From contig NZ_JAINWJ010000037.1 in NCBI RefSeq assembly GCF_021021415.1, positions 1 through 59,605 of the forward strand: 59,605 nucleotides of DNA, given 5' to 3'. Positions 17,171 to 26,019 of this stretch are shown here, one piece after another. The notes under the pieces were generated by a model. It had not been told where the DNA came from. It saw nothing but the letters and a program-made list of their open reading frames with translations, and searched no databases. Both the position numbers and the translations under genes were made by a program. This DNA comes from Martelella mediterranea. GTDB lineage: Bacteria > Pseudomonadota > Alphaproteobacteria > Rhizobiales > Rhizobiaceae. Within the stretch, counting starts at the first letter, position 1. Each line of letters opens with the position of its first letter.

Positions 17171-18710
17171 CAAAGAACTCCCGAGTGGCAGCCGTTTCAC
17201 CTTCAACTGCATCACGACGCGCCTTGCGCCGCATGTGAATCGTTTGCCAGGCCGACAGAAGAAGAAGCAGACCGGCAATAGCGAGCAGGGTCGCGCTGAT
17301 CGGCCGGTCGATGAAAATCATCATGTCCCCGCGCGACACCAGCAGCGCGCGCTTGAAATGCTCTTCGATGAGCGGTCCGAGGATGAAGCCGAGTAGCACC
17401 GGCGCTGTTGGATAGCGCAGCAGGTTCATCAACATGCCGAGCAGACCGAACGCCAGGGCAACGCCCACATCGAAACCGTTGGAACGCACCGAATAGACGC
17501 CGATGCAGATCAGGAACAGCATCGTCGGATAGAGCACCCGATACGGCACTGTCAGCAATCGCACCCAAAGCCCGATCAGCGGCACGTTCAGGATCAGCAG
17601 CACGATATTGCCGATCCAGAAACTGGCCACCAGTCCCCAGAACAGGGTCGGCTGCTGCTGGATGAATTCCGGTCCGGGGATGATACCATGGATCATAAGC
17701 GCACCCAGCAGGATCGCCATGACGGCATCGCCGGGCACGCCGAGGCTCAAAGTCGGAATGAACGCCGCCTGCACCGAGGCATTATTGGCCGATTCCGGCG
17801 CGACGATCCCTTCGACCGCGCCTTTGCCGAAACGGGAAGGATCCTTGGCCGCCCGGCGCTCGACCGCGTAGGAAACGAAGGTCGCCATGGAGGGGCCGGA
17901 ACCCGGCAATGCGCCGACAATCGATCCGATCACCGCACCGCGGGCAGCGGGCCAGGAAAACCGGCTCCAGTCATCGCGCGTCGGCAGCATGGAGCGGAAG
18001 GTGATATCTCGCGCCAGCACGCGCGGTTTTTCGCGGCGCACCAGCATTGTCAGAATCTCCGATATCCCGAACAGGCCCATGGCGATGGCGACGAGCTGGA
18101 ACCCTTCCGCCATCTCGTAGTGACCGTAGGTGAAGCGCATCAGGCCGGAGTTGATATCCGTGCCAGGTATGGCGAGCGCGAGACCAAGCACGACCATGGC
18201 CATGCCCTTGAGCGGCGAGCCCACGCTCAGCGTCGAGGCGGCAATCAGCCCAAGGAACATTGCCGAAAAATACTCCGCGGAGTTGAAGCTGAGGGCAAGG
18301 CTCGCCAGCGCAGGCGTAAAGAACATCAGCATGCAGATCGCAAAGATGCCGCCGGCAAAGCTCGCGATCGATGTCATGAACAGCGCAACGCCCGCACGGC
18401 CGTTCTTTGCCATCGGGTAGCCGTCGAGGCAGGTAATGGCGGCCGTTGCCGTGCCGGGAATATTCAGCAGGATCGCAGCGGTGGAACTGCCGTATTGCGC
18501 ACCGTAGAAGATGCCGGCCAGCATGATCAGCCCGACCATCGGGTCGAGATAATAGGTCAAGGGCAAAAGCATCGAGATTGCGGCAAGGGCGCCGATGCCT
18601 GGCAGAACGCCGACAAAGGTGCCGACGGAAACGCCGATGAAGCAGAACATCAGGGCCTGGAAGCTCAGCGCCGCGGAGAACCCGTTTGCGAGATTGGAAA
18701 GCATGTCCAC
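17163..18710 (-). CDS. tctA: Tripartite tricarboxylate transporter large permease TctA
   Basis: A 515-aa membrane protein of the TctA family, with about eleven helices and the signature regions IGVSVGTFVGVLPGIGALAA near the N-terminus and GSIVGALPGSGPSMATFVSY and ILLGALMIHGIIPGPE later. TctA is the large channel subunit that takes up di- or tricarboxylates with the periplasmic TctC protein. The start is GTG at 18710, three bases after the tctB stop, or ATG at 18704. The partner tctC (22736) is on the opposite strand across the carboxylase gene. Confidence 0.93.
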   Translation of the reverse strand: MDMLSNLANGFSAALSFQALMFCFIGVSVGTFVGVLPGIGALAAISMLLPLTYYLDPMVGLIMLAGIFYGAQYGSSTAAILLNIPGTATAAITCLDGYPMAKNGRAGVALFMTSIASFAGGIFAICMLMFFTPALASLALSFNSAEYFSAMFLGLIAASTLSVGSPLKGMAMVVLGLALAIPGTDINSGLMRFTYGHYEMAEGFQLVAIAMGLFGISEILTMLVRREKPRVLARDITFRSMLPTRDDWSRFSWPAARGAVIGSIVGALPGSGPSMATFVSYAVERRAAKDPSRFGKGAVEGIVAPESANNASVQAAFIPTLSLGVPGDAVMAILLGALMIHGIIPGPEFIQQQPTLFWGLVASFWIGNIVLLILNVPLIGLWVRLLTVPYRVLYPTMLFLICIGVYSVRSNGFDVGVALAFGLLGMLMNLLRYPTAPVLLGFILGPLIEEHFKRALLVSRGDMMIFIDRPISATLLAIAGLLLLLSAWQTIHMRRKARRDAVEGETAATREFFDE

Positions 18711-18713
18711 GCG

Positions 18714-19160
18714 TCACCACCAGAACGGGTCGAGCGACAGCCCGAGCCCCAACACGAAAACCAGATAGCCGAGCGCGCCGATCACCAGACCCGTCATCGC
18801 CGCGCGCAGGGGACGAAACGGCGCATCGGCGATGGCTGCCAGCACGATTGTTCCCACCGTCGACGGGATCAGGCCGGCAGAGCGTACGGTCAAGGCGAAG
18901 AACAGGATCGAAGCGCTCACCGCGAGAATCGGGCGCAACCGCAGCGGAAGCGCTTCGCGCTCCGCAAACATGTTTTCGAACAGTAGGCCTACCGAAAACA
19001 GCATCAGGATGACCCCGATCGCGACGGGCATGAAGCCTGCACCCATTCGGCGCAGCGACCCCATCGGATAATCGCTGCCCTCAAAGGCAAGGAGTGCACC
19101 GATGGCCATCACCGCCAGGGCCGCACAGGTTTCGGCCCAATTTATTCTTCTGGATTCCAT
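18714..19160 (-). CDS. tctB: Tripartite tricarboxylate transporter small subunit TctB
   Basis: This 148-aa protein has four hydrophobic segments, the TctB pattern: residues about 11-28, 45-62, 75-90 with 97-112, and 118-143. The stretch FEGSDYPMGSLRRMGAGFMP is typical of this family. It forms the small membrane subunit with TctA. It follows the carboxylase gene by 24 bases in the same operon. Confidence 0.88.
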   Translation of the reverse strand: MESRRINWAETCAALAVMAIGALLAFEGSDYPMGSLRRMGAGFMPVAIGVILMLFSVGLLFENMFAEREALPLRLRPILAVSASILFFALTVRSAGLIPSTVGTIVLAAIADAPFRPLRAAMTGLVIGALGYLVFVLGLGLSLDPFWW

Positions 19161-19184
19161 ATCGCCCTCCCTGCGATTTCAACG

Positions 19185-22100
19185 TTACCAGGCGTCTATC
19201 ATCGGTCGCTTCGAACTCTTCGGAAGATGCGCCTGCGGGATCGCGGAAAGTCCCGCAACGAGCATGGCCCGCGTTTCGGCCGGATCGATCACGGAATCGA
19301 TGCTCAGGAACGGCGCGATATTGACCGCCTTGCCCGCCTCATACATGCCGTCGACGATCTCGCGGTAGCGCGCCTCGCGCGCGTCCAAATCCTCGATCGC
19401 CTCAAGCTCCTTGCGAAAGCCCAGACGCGCCGCGCCTTCAAGGCCCATGGCGCCGAATTCGCCAGATGGCCAGCTCAGCGTCATCTGGCTGCTTTCGTGG
19501 AAGCTCCCGCCCGCCATCGCCATCGCGCCCAACCCATAGGCCTTGCGCAGGATGACCGAGAGATAGGGGGTATTGAGGCTTGCGCCGACAAGGAACATCC
19601 GGCTGAAATGGCGGACGTTCGCGCGCGTTTCGGCGTCCGGCCCGACCATGAAGCCGGGCGTATCGATCAGGCTTATGATCGGCAGATCATAGGCATCGCA
19701 CAATTGCATGAAGCGCGCTGCCTTGTCGGCCTCATCGCGATCAAGCGCGCCGCCGTTTACCGCCGCGACATTGGCCATCACCCCGCAGGCACGCCCCTCA
19801 AGGCGGATCAACGCGGTCACCAGCGCCGGTCCGAAGCCGGCGCGCAGTTCCAGCACGCTGTCCTCGTCGGCCAGCGTTTCGATCAGGGGACGGACATCAT
19901 AGGCGCGTTTGCGGTCTTCCGGCACGCACCCGCGCAACAAGCGCTGATCGGGCGCTTTCCACACGCTGGTCGCGCCCTGGAAATAGGACAGGTATTTGCG
20001 CGCCGCCCTGGTCGCCTCGGCCTCATCCGCAACGAGCACGTCTATGACGCCGTTGCGGCCCTGTACCGAAGTCGGACCGACATCCTCGGGGCGGAACACG
20101 CCGAGACCGGCGCCCTCGATCATCGCGGGGCCGCCCATTCCGATATTGGCGTCCTCGGTCGCAATCACGACATCGCAGACGCCGAGCACGGCTGCGTTTC
20201 CGGCGAAACAGCGCCCTGAGACAATCCCAACCATCGGGGCTACGCCCGACATGCGCGCAAGCTGCCAGAAGGTTGGATTGGCAAGGTTCACACCGGGCCG
20301 GTTGTCGGTGTCGCCGGGCCGGCCGCCGCCGCCTTCGGCATAGATCACGACCGGCAGGCTGGCGCGCTCCGCGACCCTTAGAAGCCGGTCGGTCTTGCGG
20401 TGGCCGATATTGCCCTGCGTGCCGGCAAAGACAGTGTAATCATAAGATATGACGGCCGCGCGGGCCTTGTCAGGGCCGAACTCCGCGCCGTTTATGCTTG
20501 CAAGCCCGGCGACCAGACCATCGGCCGGGCTGATCTTGCGCAGATGCTCCTCCGGGTGGCGGCTGCGCTGGGCAGCAACGCCAAGCGCGCCATATTCAAC
20601 AAAACTGTCGGGATCGCAGAGGTCAGCGATATTTTCACGCGCGGTGCGTTTGCCTTTTGCGTGTCGGCGCGCCACCGCATCGGGTCTGGCCGCATCGAGA
20701 CCTTCATTACGCCTTGCGAGCGCTTCCGCGAGATCGGGGCGAATGTGGTCGGGATCGAACACGTCCTCCTCAGCGTCCGTCCGGGCCGCGACGTCTGCCG
20801 GCTCGAGGACGACGAGCGCGTCACCCTCGCCCACGATAGAGCCTTCCTCGGCAATGGCGCGCACATGGCCGGCGGTTTCCGCCTTCACCACATGCTCCAT
20901 CTTCATGGCCTCCAGGATCGCGACCGGCGCACCCTCGGCCACGGCATCGCCCTCGCAAACGAAAAGCTTGATCAACACGCCACTCATGGGCGCGGCAACG
21001 GCCTTCATGCCCTCGGCAATATCCGCGCCTCCGCCGGTAGCGGCCGCCTGCGCCCCTCCGTCACCGGCATAACGCTGCGCCGGCGCCTCTGCTTCAACAA
21101 GAGCGTCGATATGCTGATCGACAAATCGGGTCGTGATCTCGCCCCGTTTGACTTCGTCGCGACCAAGCAGCTTTCGGAGGAAACCGATATTTGTTGGCGG
21201 ACCGTCAATCCGAAACTCCGAAAGCGCGCGATCGAGCCCTTCACACAGCTTCGGCCAGCCGCTATCGCCGCGCAAAATGACCTTTGCCAGCAGTGAATCG
21301 TAATAGGGAGACAGCGTGAGCCCCGCATAGCCGGCGCCATCCACGCGCAAACGCGGCCCGGTCGGCACCTCGTAGGCAGTGATCCGGCCTGACGCCATAC
21401 GCGCGCTGCCATCGGCCTCCATGATCTCGGCATTGACGCGCGCCTGCACAGCAAAGCCGGCAGGCGCCCGTATCGTCTTCTGAGAAAGCCCCAGTTCGGC
21501 AAGCGTTTCTCCCGCGCAGAGCCTGATCTGTGTCGCGACGAGATCAATGCCGGTGACCTCCTCGGTGACTGTATGCTCGACCTGAACGCGCGGATTGACC
21601 TCGATAAAGGCATAGTTGCCGCGATCGATGTCGACCAGGAACTCCATCGTCGCCAGACCGCGATAGCCCACATCGGCGGCAAGGGCGATCGCATCGGCAA
21701 GCATGGCATCGCGCAGCGCATCGTCAATCCACGGGCTCGGGGCGATTTCGATCAGCTTCTGATTGCGTCTTTGAAGCGTGCACTCCCTGTTCCACAGGTG
21801 GATGACGCCGCCCTGCCCGTCGCCCAGCACCTGCACTTCCACGTGCCGGGCGCGCTCGATCATCCGCTCGATATAAAGCGCGTCATCTCCGAAGGCGGCG
21901 CGCGCCTCGTTGCGGCAACTTTCGATCGCGGCCGGCAGTTCGTCCACGGCGCGGACGATCCGTATGCCGCGCCCGCCGCCGCCCGCGACAGCCTTCACCA
22001 TAACCGCCGTGCCTTCAGGCTGCGCCTCGAAAAACGCCTGCGCCTGCTCACTCGAGGTCAGGGTTTCAAGCCCTTCGACAACGGGAACGCCGAGCCGCTT

Positions 22101-22481
22101 TGCGAGCGAGCGAGCACGTGCCTTGTCGCCAAGGGTGGTCAATGCGTCGGCGTCAGGCCCGATAAAGAGTATCCCTTCTTTCGCGCATCGCGCCGCAAAG
22201 GCAGCGTTTTCCGATAGAAACCCATAGCCCGGATGAATCATTGAACAGCCAGCCGATTTGGCTGCCGCCAGCACCGCCTCGATGTCGAGATAGGCTGCTG
22301 GACCACGACCGGGAATTTCCACCGCCTCGCTTGCGCTCACGACATGACGGCCCGATGCATCGTCATGGGGATAGATCGCGACTGATGTCAGGCCCAGCTC
22401 CGCGCAAGCGCGGGCAATGCGTATCGATATCTCACCGCGATTGGCGATGAGAAGCTTATGTTCTGCAAATGCGCTGATCAC
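19185..22481 (-). CDS. Single-chain biotin-dependent acyl-CoA carboxylase (BC-BCCP-CT fusion)
   Basis: One 1098-aa polypeptide contains all three activities of an acyl-CoA carboxylase. Biotin carboxylase occupies about residues 1-450 (KLLIANRGEISIRIARA, ATP-grasp AGGGGRGIRIV, EVNPRVQVEHTVTEE). The biotinyl domain carries Lys527 in EAMKMEH. The carboxyltransferase domain occupies about 580-1090 (GQPGNIGH-like GTQGNIGHRKTDR, GGPAMIEGAGLG, LIDTPGFMVG). Most bacteria split these over two or three subunits; fused enzymes are known as long-chain acyl-CoA carboxylases (LCC). It should carboxylate an acyl-CoA with bicarbonate and ATP. GTG at 22481 overlaps the stop of a 16-codon leader frame (22478-22528) with a strong ribosome site. 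GTG at 22493 is an alternative. Confidence 0.92.
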   Translation of the reverse strand: MISAFAEHKLLIANRGEISIRIARACAELGLTSVAIYPHDDASGRHVVSASEAVEIPGRGPAAYLDIEAVLAAAKSAGCSMIHPGYGFLSENAAFAARCAKEGILFIGPDADALTTLGDKARARSLAKRLGVPVVEGLETLTSSEQAQAFFEAQPEGTAVMVKAVAGGGGRGIRIVRAVDELPAAIESCRNEARAAFGDDALYIERMIERARHVEVQVLGDGQGGVIHLWNRECTLQRRNQKLIEIAPSPWIDDALRDAMLADAIALAADVGYRGLATMEFLVDIDRGNYAFIEVNPRVQVEHTVTEEVTGIDLVATQIRLCAGETLAELGLSQKTIRAPAGFAVQARVNAEIMEADGSARMASGRITAYEVPTGPRLRVDGAGYAGLTLSPYYDSLLAKVILRGDSGWPKLCEGLDRALSEFRIDGPPTNIGFLRKLLGRDEVKRGEITTRFVDQHIDALVEAEAPAQRYAGDGGAQAAATGGGADIAEGMKAVAAPMSGVLIKLFVCEGDAVAEGAPVAILEAMKMEHVVKAETAGHVRAIAEEGSIVGEGDALVVLEPADVAARTDAEEDVFDPDHIRPDLAEALARRNEGLDAARPDAVARRHAKGKRTARENIADLCDPDSFVEYGALGVAAQRSRHPEEHLRKISPADGLVAGLASINGAEFGPDKARAAVISYDYTVFAGTQGNIGHRKTDRLLRVAERASLPVVIYAEGGGGRPGDTDNRPGVNLANPTFWQLARMSGVAPMVGIVSGRCFAGNAAVLGVCDVVIATEDANIGMGGPAMIEGAGLGVFRPEDVGPTSVQGRNGVIDVLVADEAEATRAARKYLSYFQGATSVWKAPDQRLLRGCVPEDRKRAYDVRPLIETLADEDSVLELRAGFGPALVTALIRLEGRACGVMANVAAVNGGALDRDEADKAARFMQLCDAYDLPIISLIDTPGFMVGPDAETRANVRHFSRMFLVGASLNTPYLSVILRKAYGLGAMAMAGGSFHESSQMTLSWPSGEFGAMGLEGAARLGFRKELEAIEDLDAREARYREIVDGMYEAGKAVNIAPFLSIDSVIDPAETRAMLVAGLSAIPQAHLPKSSKRPMIDAW

Positions 22482-22528
22482 TGCGCGCCCCACCGCTTTT
22501 CGGGCCAGGGGAACGTATTCTTGGTCAT
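22478..22528 (-). CDS. Putative 16-aa leader peptide coupled to the carboxylase
   Basis: The frame encodes MTKNTFPWPEKRWGAQ, preceded by GGAGG at good distance, which is the best ribosome site in this interval. Its TGA stop overlaps the GTG start of the carboxylase gene (GTGA), while the GTG itself has no clear ribosome site. I infer translational coupling. Whether the peptide has its own function is unknown, and such short frames can occur by chance. Confidence 0.45.
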   Translation of the reverse strand: MTKNTFPWPEKRWGAQ

Positions 22529-22557
22529 GTCAGCCCTCCTCGATTGTTCTTCTTGAT

Positions 22558-22691
22558 AGAACATATGTTCTGATTGTTAATCAAGGACTTTTTTTACAAT
22601 CTCACGCGTGCGGCGGGCCGGGCCAGCGCCCCGGCCATCAAGAAAGGCTTGCCAAGATAATAATCTTCCGTAAAAATAGAACTTATGGACT
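22558..22691. promoter_or_regulatory. Divergent promoter region with two IclR-type operator-like sites
   Basis: AGAACATATGTTCT at 22558-22571 is a perfect 14-bp palindrome next to the carboxylase operon. AGAACTTATGGACT at 22678-22691 is a related, less perfect copy near tctC. Both resemble the elements at 833-846 and 9061-9130. The paired arrangement, one copy near each divergent transcript, mirrors the 9.1-kb region. The IclR assignment is inference from shared sequence. Confidence 0.55.
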
Positions 22692-22735
22692 GCTGAACAG
22701 ACCGAACGGCAGCCGAATTTTTGGGAGGACAGAGA

Positions 22736-23716
22736 ATGATCAAGGCTAAAACGCTGACGTTGGGCGTGGCTATGGGACTGGCCATGGGACCACTCGCAAG
22801 CGCTGCAGACTATCCGAGTGAACCGATCAAGATCATCGTCGGCTTCAGCGCAGGGAGCTCGATCGACACCGTCGCGCGGATCATATCGGAGAATTTGACC
22901 AAATCGCTGGGCCAGCCCGTGATCGTTGAAAATCGCACGGGCGCGAACGGCATGCTGGCCGCCACCGCGGTCGCGCAGGCAGAGCCGGACGGTTACACCG
23001 TGCTGTTTTCGAACTCGAGCTCGATCACCGTCAATCCCACCCTGTTCAAGGATATCCAGTATCAGCCGCTTGAAGACTTCGCGCCGATCACCAAGGTCGT
23101 CGCCACGCCGTTCATTCTGGTGACGAACCCTGACAACGAACGAACCGAAAACGTGACGGATGTCGCCTCGCTGATCGAGGTTGCGCGCGCGAACCCGGGC
23201 GATCTGTCGTATGGCTCCGCCGGCATCGGCAACCTCATTCACATCGCGACGGAGCTTCTGTCCCAGAAGACCGACGTGGAGATGACCCATATCCCCTACA
23301 AGGGAGCGGCGCCCATGGAGGTCGGCCTGCTGAGCGGCGAGATCGACCTCGCCTTCGATACCCCGTCCGGCATGCCCCAGATCGAGGCCGGCAAATTGAC
23401 GCCGCTGGCCGTTTCCGGCCCGGATCGCTGGCCGGGCCTGCCCGATACGCCGACGATGATGGAAGCGGGCATCGAAGAATTCGACGTGACCTTCTGGACC
23501 GGCGTGTTCATGCCGGCCGGCACCGATCCCGAAATCGTGGACACCTTCTACGAGGCGATTGTTGCAGCGACCGAGGATCCTGCAACCCGTGCCAAGCTTG
23601 AGCTTCAGGGGCGGCCGGTCGTGCCGACGCCGGAACAGTTCCGCGCCGAGATCGAGCAGGAGACCGCCACGGCGGCCGAAACCATCGAAGCCGCTGGCAT
23701 CGTGATCTCCCAGTAA
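22736..23716 (+). CDS. tctC: Tripartite tricarboxylate transporter substrate-binding protein TctC
   Basis: A 326-aa secreted protein of the Bug/TctC family. The signal peptide is residues 1-23 (MIKAKTLTLGVAMGLAMGPL then ASA). The mature protein begins ADYPSEPIKIIVGFSAGSS, the family hallmark, and contains RTGANGMLAATAVAQAEPDG and YGSAGIGNLIHIATELL. It binds a carboxylate in the periplasm for TctAB, encoded on the other strand. ATG 22736 has GGGAGG seven bases before it. A long inverted repeat follows the stop. Confidence 0.93.
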   Translation: MIKAKTLTLGVAMGLAMGPLASAADYPSEPIKIIVGFSAGSSIDTVARIISENLTKSLGQPVIVENRTGANGMLAATAVAQAEPDGYTVLFSNSSSITVNPTLFKDIQYQPLEDFAPITKVVATPFILVTNPDNERTENVTDVASLIEVARANPGDLSYGSAGIGNLIHIATELLSQKTDVEMTHIPYKGAAPMEVGLLSGEIDLAFDTPSGMPQIEAGKLTPLAVSGPDRWPGLPDTPTMMEAGIEEFDVTFWTGVFMPAGTDPEIVDTFYEAIVAATEDPATRAKLELQGRPVVPTPEQFRAEIEQETATAAETIEAAGIVISQ

Positions 23717-23724
23717 GACGACGT

Positions 23725-23760
23725 CCTGCCCGGCATTCTTCTTCCTTCATGCCGGGCAGG
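23725..23760 (+). promoter_or_regulatory. Intercistronic stem-loop after tctC
   Basis: Perfect 12-bp arms CCTGCCCGGCAT / ATGCCGGGCAGG with a 12-base loop, not followed by a T run, lie between tctC and the acyl-CoA synthetase gene. It probably shields the abundant tctC message or partly terminates transcription before the enzyme gene. Confidence 0.65.
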
Positions 23761-23789
23761 GCCTGATTGCGCATTTCACAGGACACCCC

Positions 23790-25946
23790 ATGACGAGCAT
23801 GCACGCAGTTCGCCCGGCAGACGCGCTGGCGAGGCTATTCAATCCGCGCTCTATCGCAATTGTCGGCGCTTCCGCCAATCCGAACTCCTTCGGCGGCCGG
23901 TTCATGACAAATCTCGCTGGTTTTGAGGGGAAGATATACCTCGTGAACCCGCGCTATGAGGAGATTGCGGGGAAACCCTGCGCACCGTCGCTGTCCGCCC
24001 TGCCGGAAGTGCCCGATTGCGTATTGGTGGCCAGCGGCCTGAAAACGGTAGAAGCCATCTTCGAAGAGGCGATCGCGCTCCGCGTCGGCGGGATTGTCCT
24101 GATTGCGTCCGGCTTCGCCGAAACCGGCGATAGCGAAACGGCCGCGGTTCAAGACAGGCTGGCCGCGCGGGCGAAAGAAAGCGGCGTGCCGCTGGTCGGT
24201 CCGAACACGATCGGCTTTGTGAATTTCGCAACGCGCGCCGGCGCAACATTCCTCACCGGTCTCGACCTTGAACGCGGTTATGATTGCCCGCCCGAGCGCC
24301 GCACGATCGGCCTGGTCAGCCAGTCCGGCGCGCTTGGCCTTTCGCTGGCGCAATCGATGAACCGCGAAGTCTATTTCAGCCATGTCCTGTCCTGCGGAAA
24401 TTCCGCCGATATCGATCTGGCGGATTGCGCCAATTATCTCGTTGATGACCCGAACTGCCAGGTAATCGTCTGTCTGCTGGAAGGGCTCAGTGATCCGCGC
24501 CGCCTGGAACAGGTCGCACGTCGCGCCACCCTTGCCGGCAAACCGATCATTCTGTGCAAGATGGCCCGCGGCGACCATGGCGCGCAGGCCGCCGCCTCCC
24601 ACACCGGCAGCCTCGCCGGCTCGCATGCCGCCTACAAAACCATGATCGAACGCGCGGGCGGCATCATGATCGAACGGTTCGAGGAGTTGATCGAAACCGC
24701 CACATTTCTTTCAAAGGTCGGCAAGCCAAGCGGCAACGGCGCCATGGTCATCGCCACCTCCGGCGGCGCGGCTATTCTTGCCGCCGACGCCGCCGAAGCC
24801 CAGCACGTTCCGCTACCCCAGCCTGACGGCTCCGTGCTGGAAACGCTCGGTGCCCATATTCCCGCCTTCGGCAGCGTCAGAAACCCCGCCGATGTGACCG
24901 CCGAAGTGGTGAACAATATCGAGTCGCTGACCGCCTGCGTGGAGGCCGTGCTTGCCAGGGATGACTTTGCGGCTCTCGTCATTCCGCATCCGCTCGCCTA
25001 CGACACCGCCTATCCGCGCATTGCCCTGCTTGACCGGCTGGCCGGCGAGGCCGGGAAGGTCATCTCCATGGTCTGGCTTTCCGGATGGCTCGAAGGTCCC
25101 GGCTCCGGCGAGATCGAAGCGGCCCGCAATCTGGCGATGTTCCGCTCGATGGAAGGCTGCTTCAGCGCGATCCGCACATGGATTGACTGGGATCGCCGCC
25201 GCGCTGCGATCGAACGGGATCCACCCGCCCCCCTTACGGACGCGCGCGTCCGCAGCCGGGCGGCGGATGTCCTGTTGAAGTCGGACGGCGCCGTGATTGC
25301 TGAACGGGAGGCCAAGGCTCTGCTTGCGACCTATGGCGTGCCGGTGACCGAAGATCGCCGCGCGGCAGACGGTGAGGCGGTGCGACATTGCGCGCGCGAA
25401 ATGGGTGGCCGGCTGGTGATGAAGATCGACAGCCCCGACATCGCCCACAAAACCGAAGTTGGCGGCATCATCCTTGGTCTGGAAACGCCCGACGCTGCGG
25501 TTGCCGCCTATGAGCGGATGATCGACGCGGTTGCCAAGGCCGCTCCCGATGCCCGGATTGACGGCGTCATCCTTCAGCACATGGTGCCGGAAGGCGTGGA
25601 AATCGTCATCGGCGCGCGCATCGATCCGGCATTCGGACCGCTCGTCCTGGTCGGTCTCGGCGGCGTGCTGGTCGAACTGATGGCCGATAGCGTTACTGCG
25701 CCCGCTCCCGTTACACAGCCACAGGCGCTCGACATGCTTCGAAAATTGCGCGGCGCAAAATTGCTCGACGGCTTTCGCAACATGCCGCCGGTGGACCGCG
25801 AGACGTTGGCCGAGATCGTCGTGCGCGTCTCCGAATTCGCCGCCGATCACGCTGATCAGATCGTCGAACTGGATATCAACCCCGTCATCTGCCACGGCAG
25901 CAACATCATCGCGGCGGATGCACTGATCGTGTTGAAACGGAGTTGA
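23790..25946 (+). CDS. NDP-forming acyl-CoA synthetase (acetyl-CoA synthetase ADP-forming type)
   Basis: The 718-aa protein joins a CoA-binding domain (LFNPRSIAIVGASANPNSFG), succinyl-CoA-ligase-like domains (GLVSQSGALGLSLAQ), a phosphohistidine-type His271 in ASHTGSLAG, and a C-terminal ATP-grasp domain from about residue 490 (EREAKALLATYGVPVTED, VMKIDSPDIAHKTEVGG). Enzymes of this family interconvert acyl-CoA and acid with ADP and phosphate. In this island it is the only obvious enzyme that could activate the imported acid to its CoA thioester. It is the last gene of the tctC transcript. The acid substrate is unknown. Confidence 0.92.
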   Translation: MTSMHAVRPADALARLFNPRSIAIVGASANPNSFGGRFMTNLAGFEGKIYLVNPRYEEIAGKPCAPSLSALPEVPDCVLVASGLKTVEAIFEEAIALRVGGIVLIASGFAETGDSETAAVQDRLAARAKESGVPLVGPNTIGFVNFATRAGATFLTGLDLERGYDCPPERRTIGLVSQSGALGLSLAQSMNREVYFSHVLSCGNSADIDLADCANYLVDDPNCQVIVCLLEGLSDPRRLEQVARRATLAGKPIILCKMARGDHGAQAAASHTGSLAGSHAAYKTMIERAGGIMIERFEELIETATFLSKVGKPSGNGAMVIATSGGAAILAADAAEAQHVPLPQPDGSVLETLGAHIPAFGSVRNPADVTAEVVNNIESLTACVEAVLARDDFAALVIPHPLAYDTAYPRIALLDRLAGEAGKVISMVWLSGWLEGPGSGEIEAARNLAMFRSMEGCFSAIRTWIDWDRRRAAIERDPPAPLTDARVRSRAADVLLKSDGAVIAEREAKALLATYGVPVTEDRRAADGEAVRHCAREMGGRLVMKIDSPDIAHKTEVGGIILGLETPDAAVAAYERMIDAVAKAAPDARIDGVILQHMVPEGVEIVIGARIDPAFGPLVLVGLGGVLVELMADSVTAPAPVTQPQALDMLRKLRGAKLLDGFRNMPPVDRETLAEIVVRVSEFAADHADQIVELDINPVICHGSNIIAADALIVLKRS

Positions 25947-26019
25947 GCAGCCTTTTCGTTTGGGACTGGCAGCGCCGCCGGAATTGCGCAACGCGATCGG
26001 GACGCTCTATCCGATCGCC

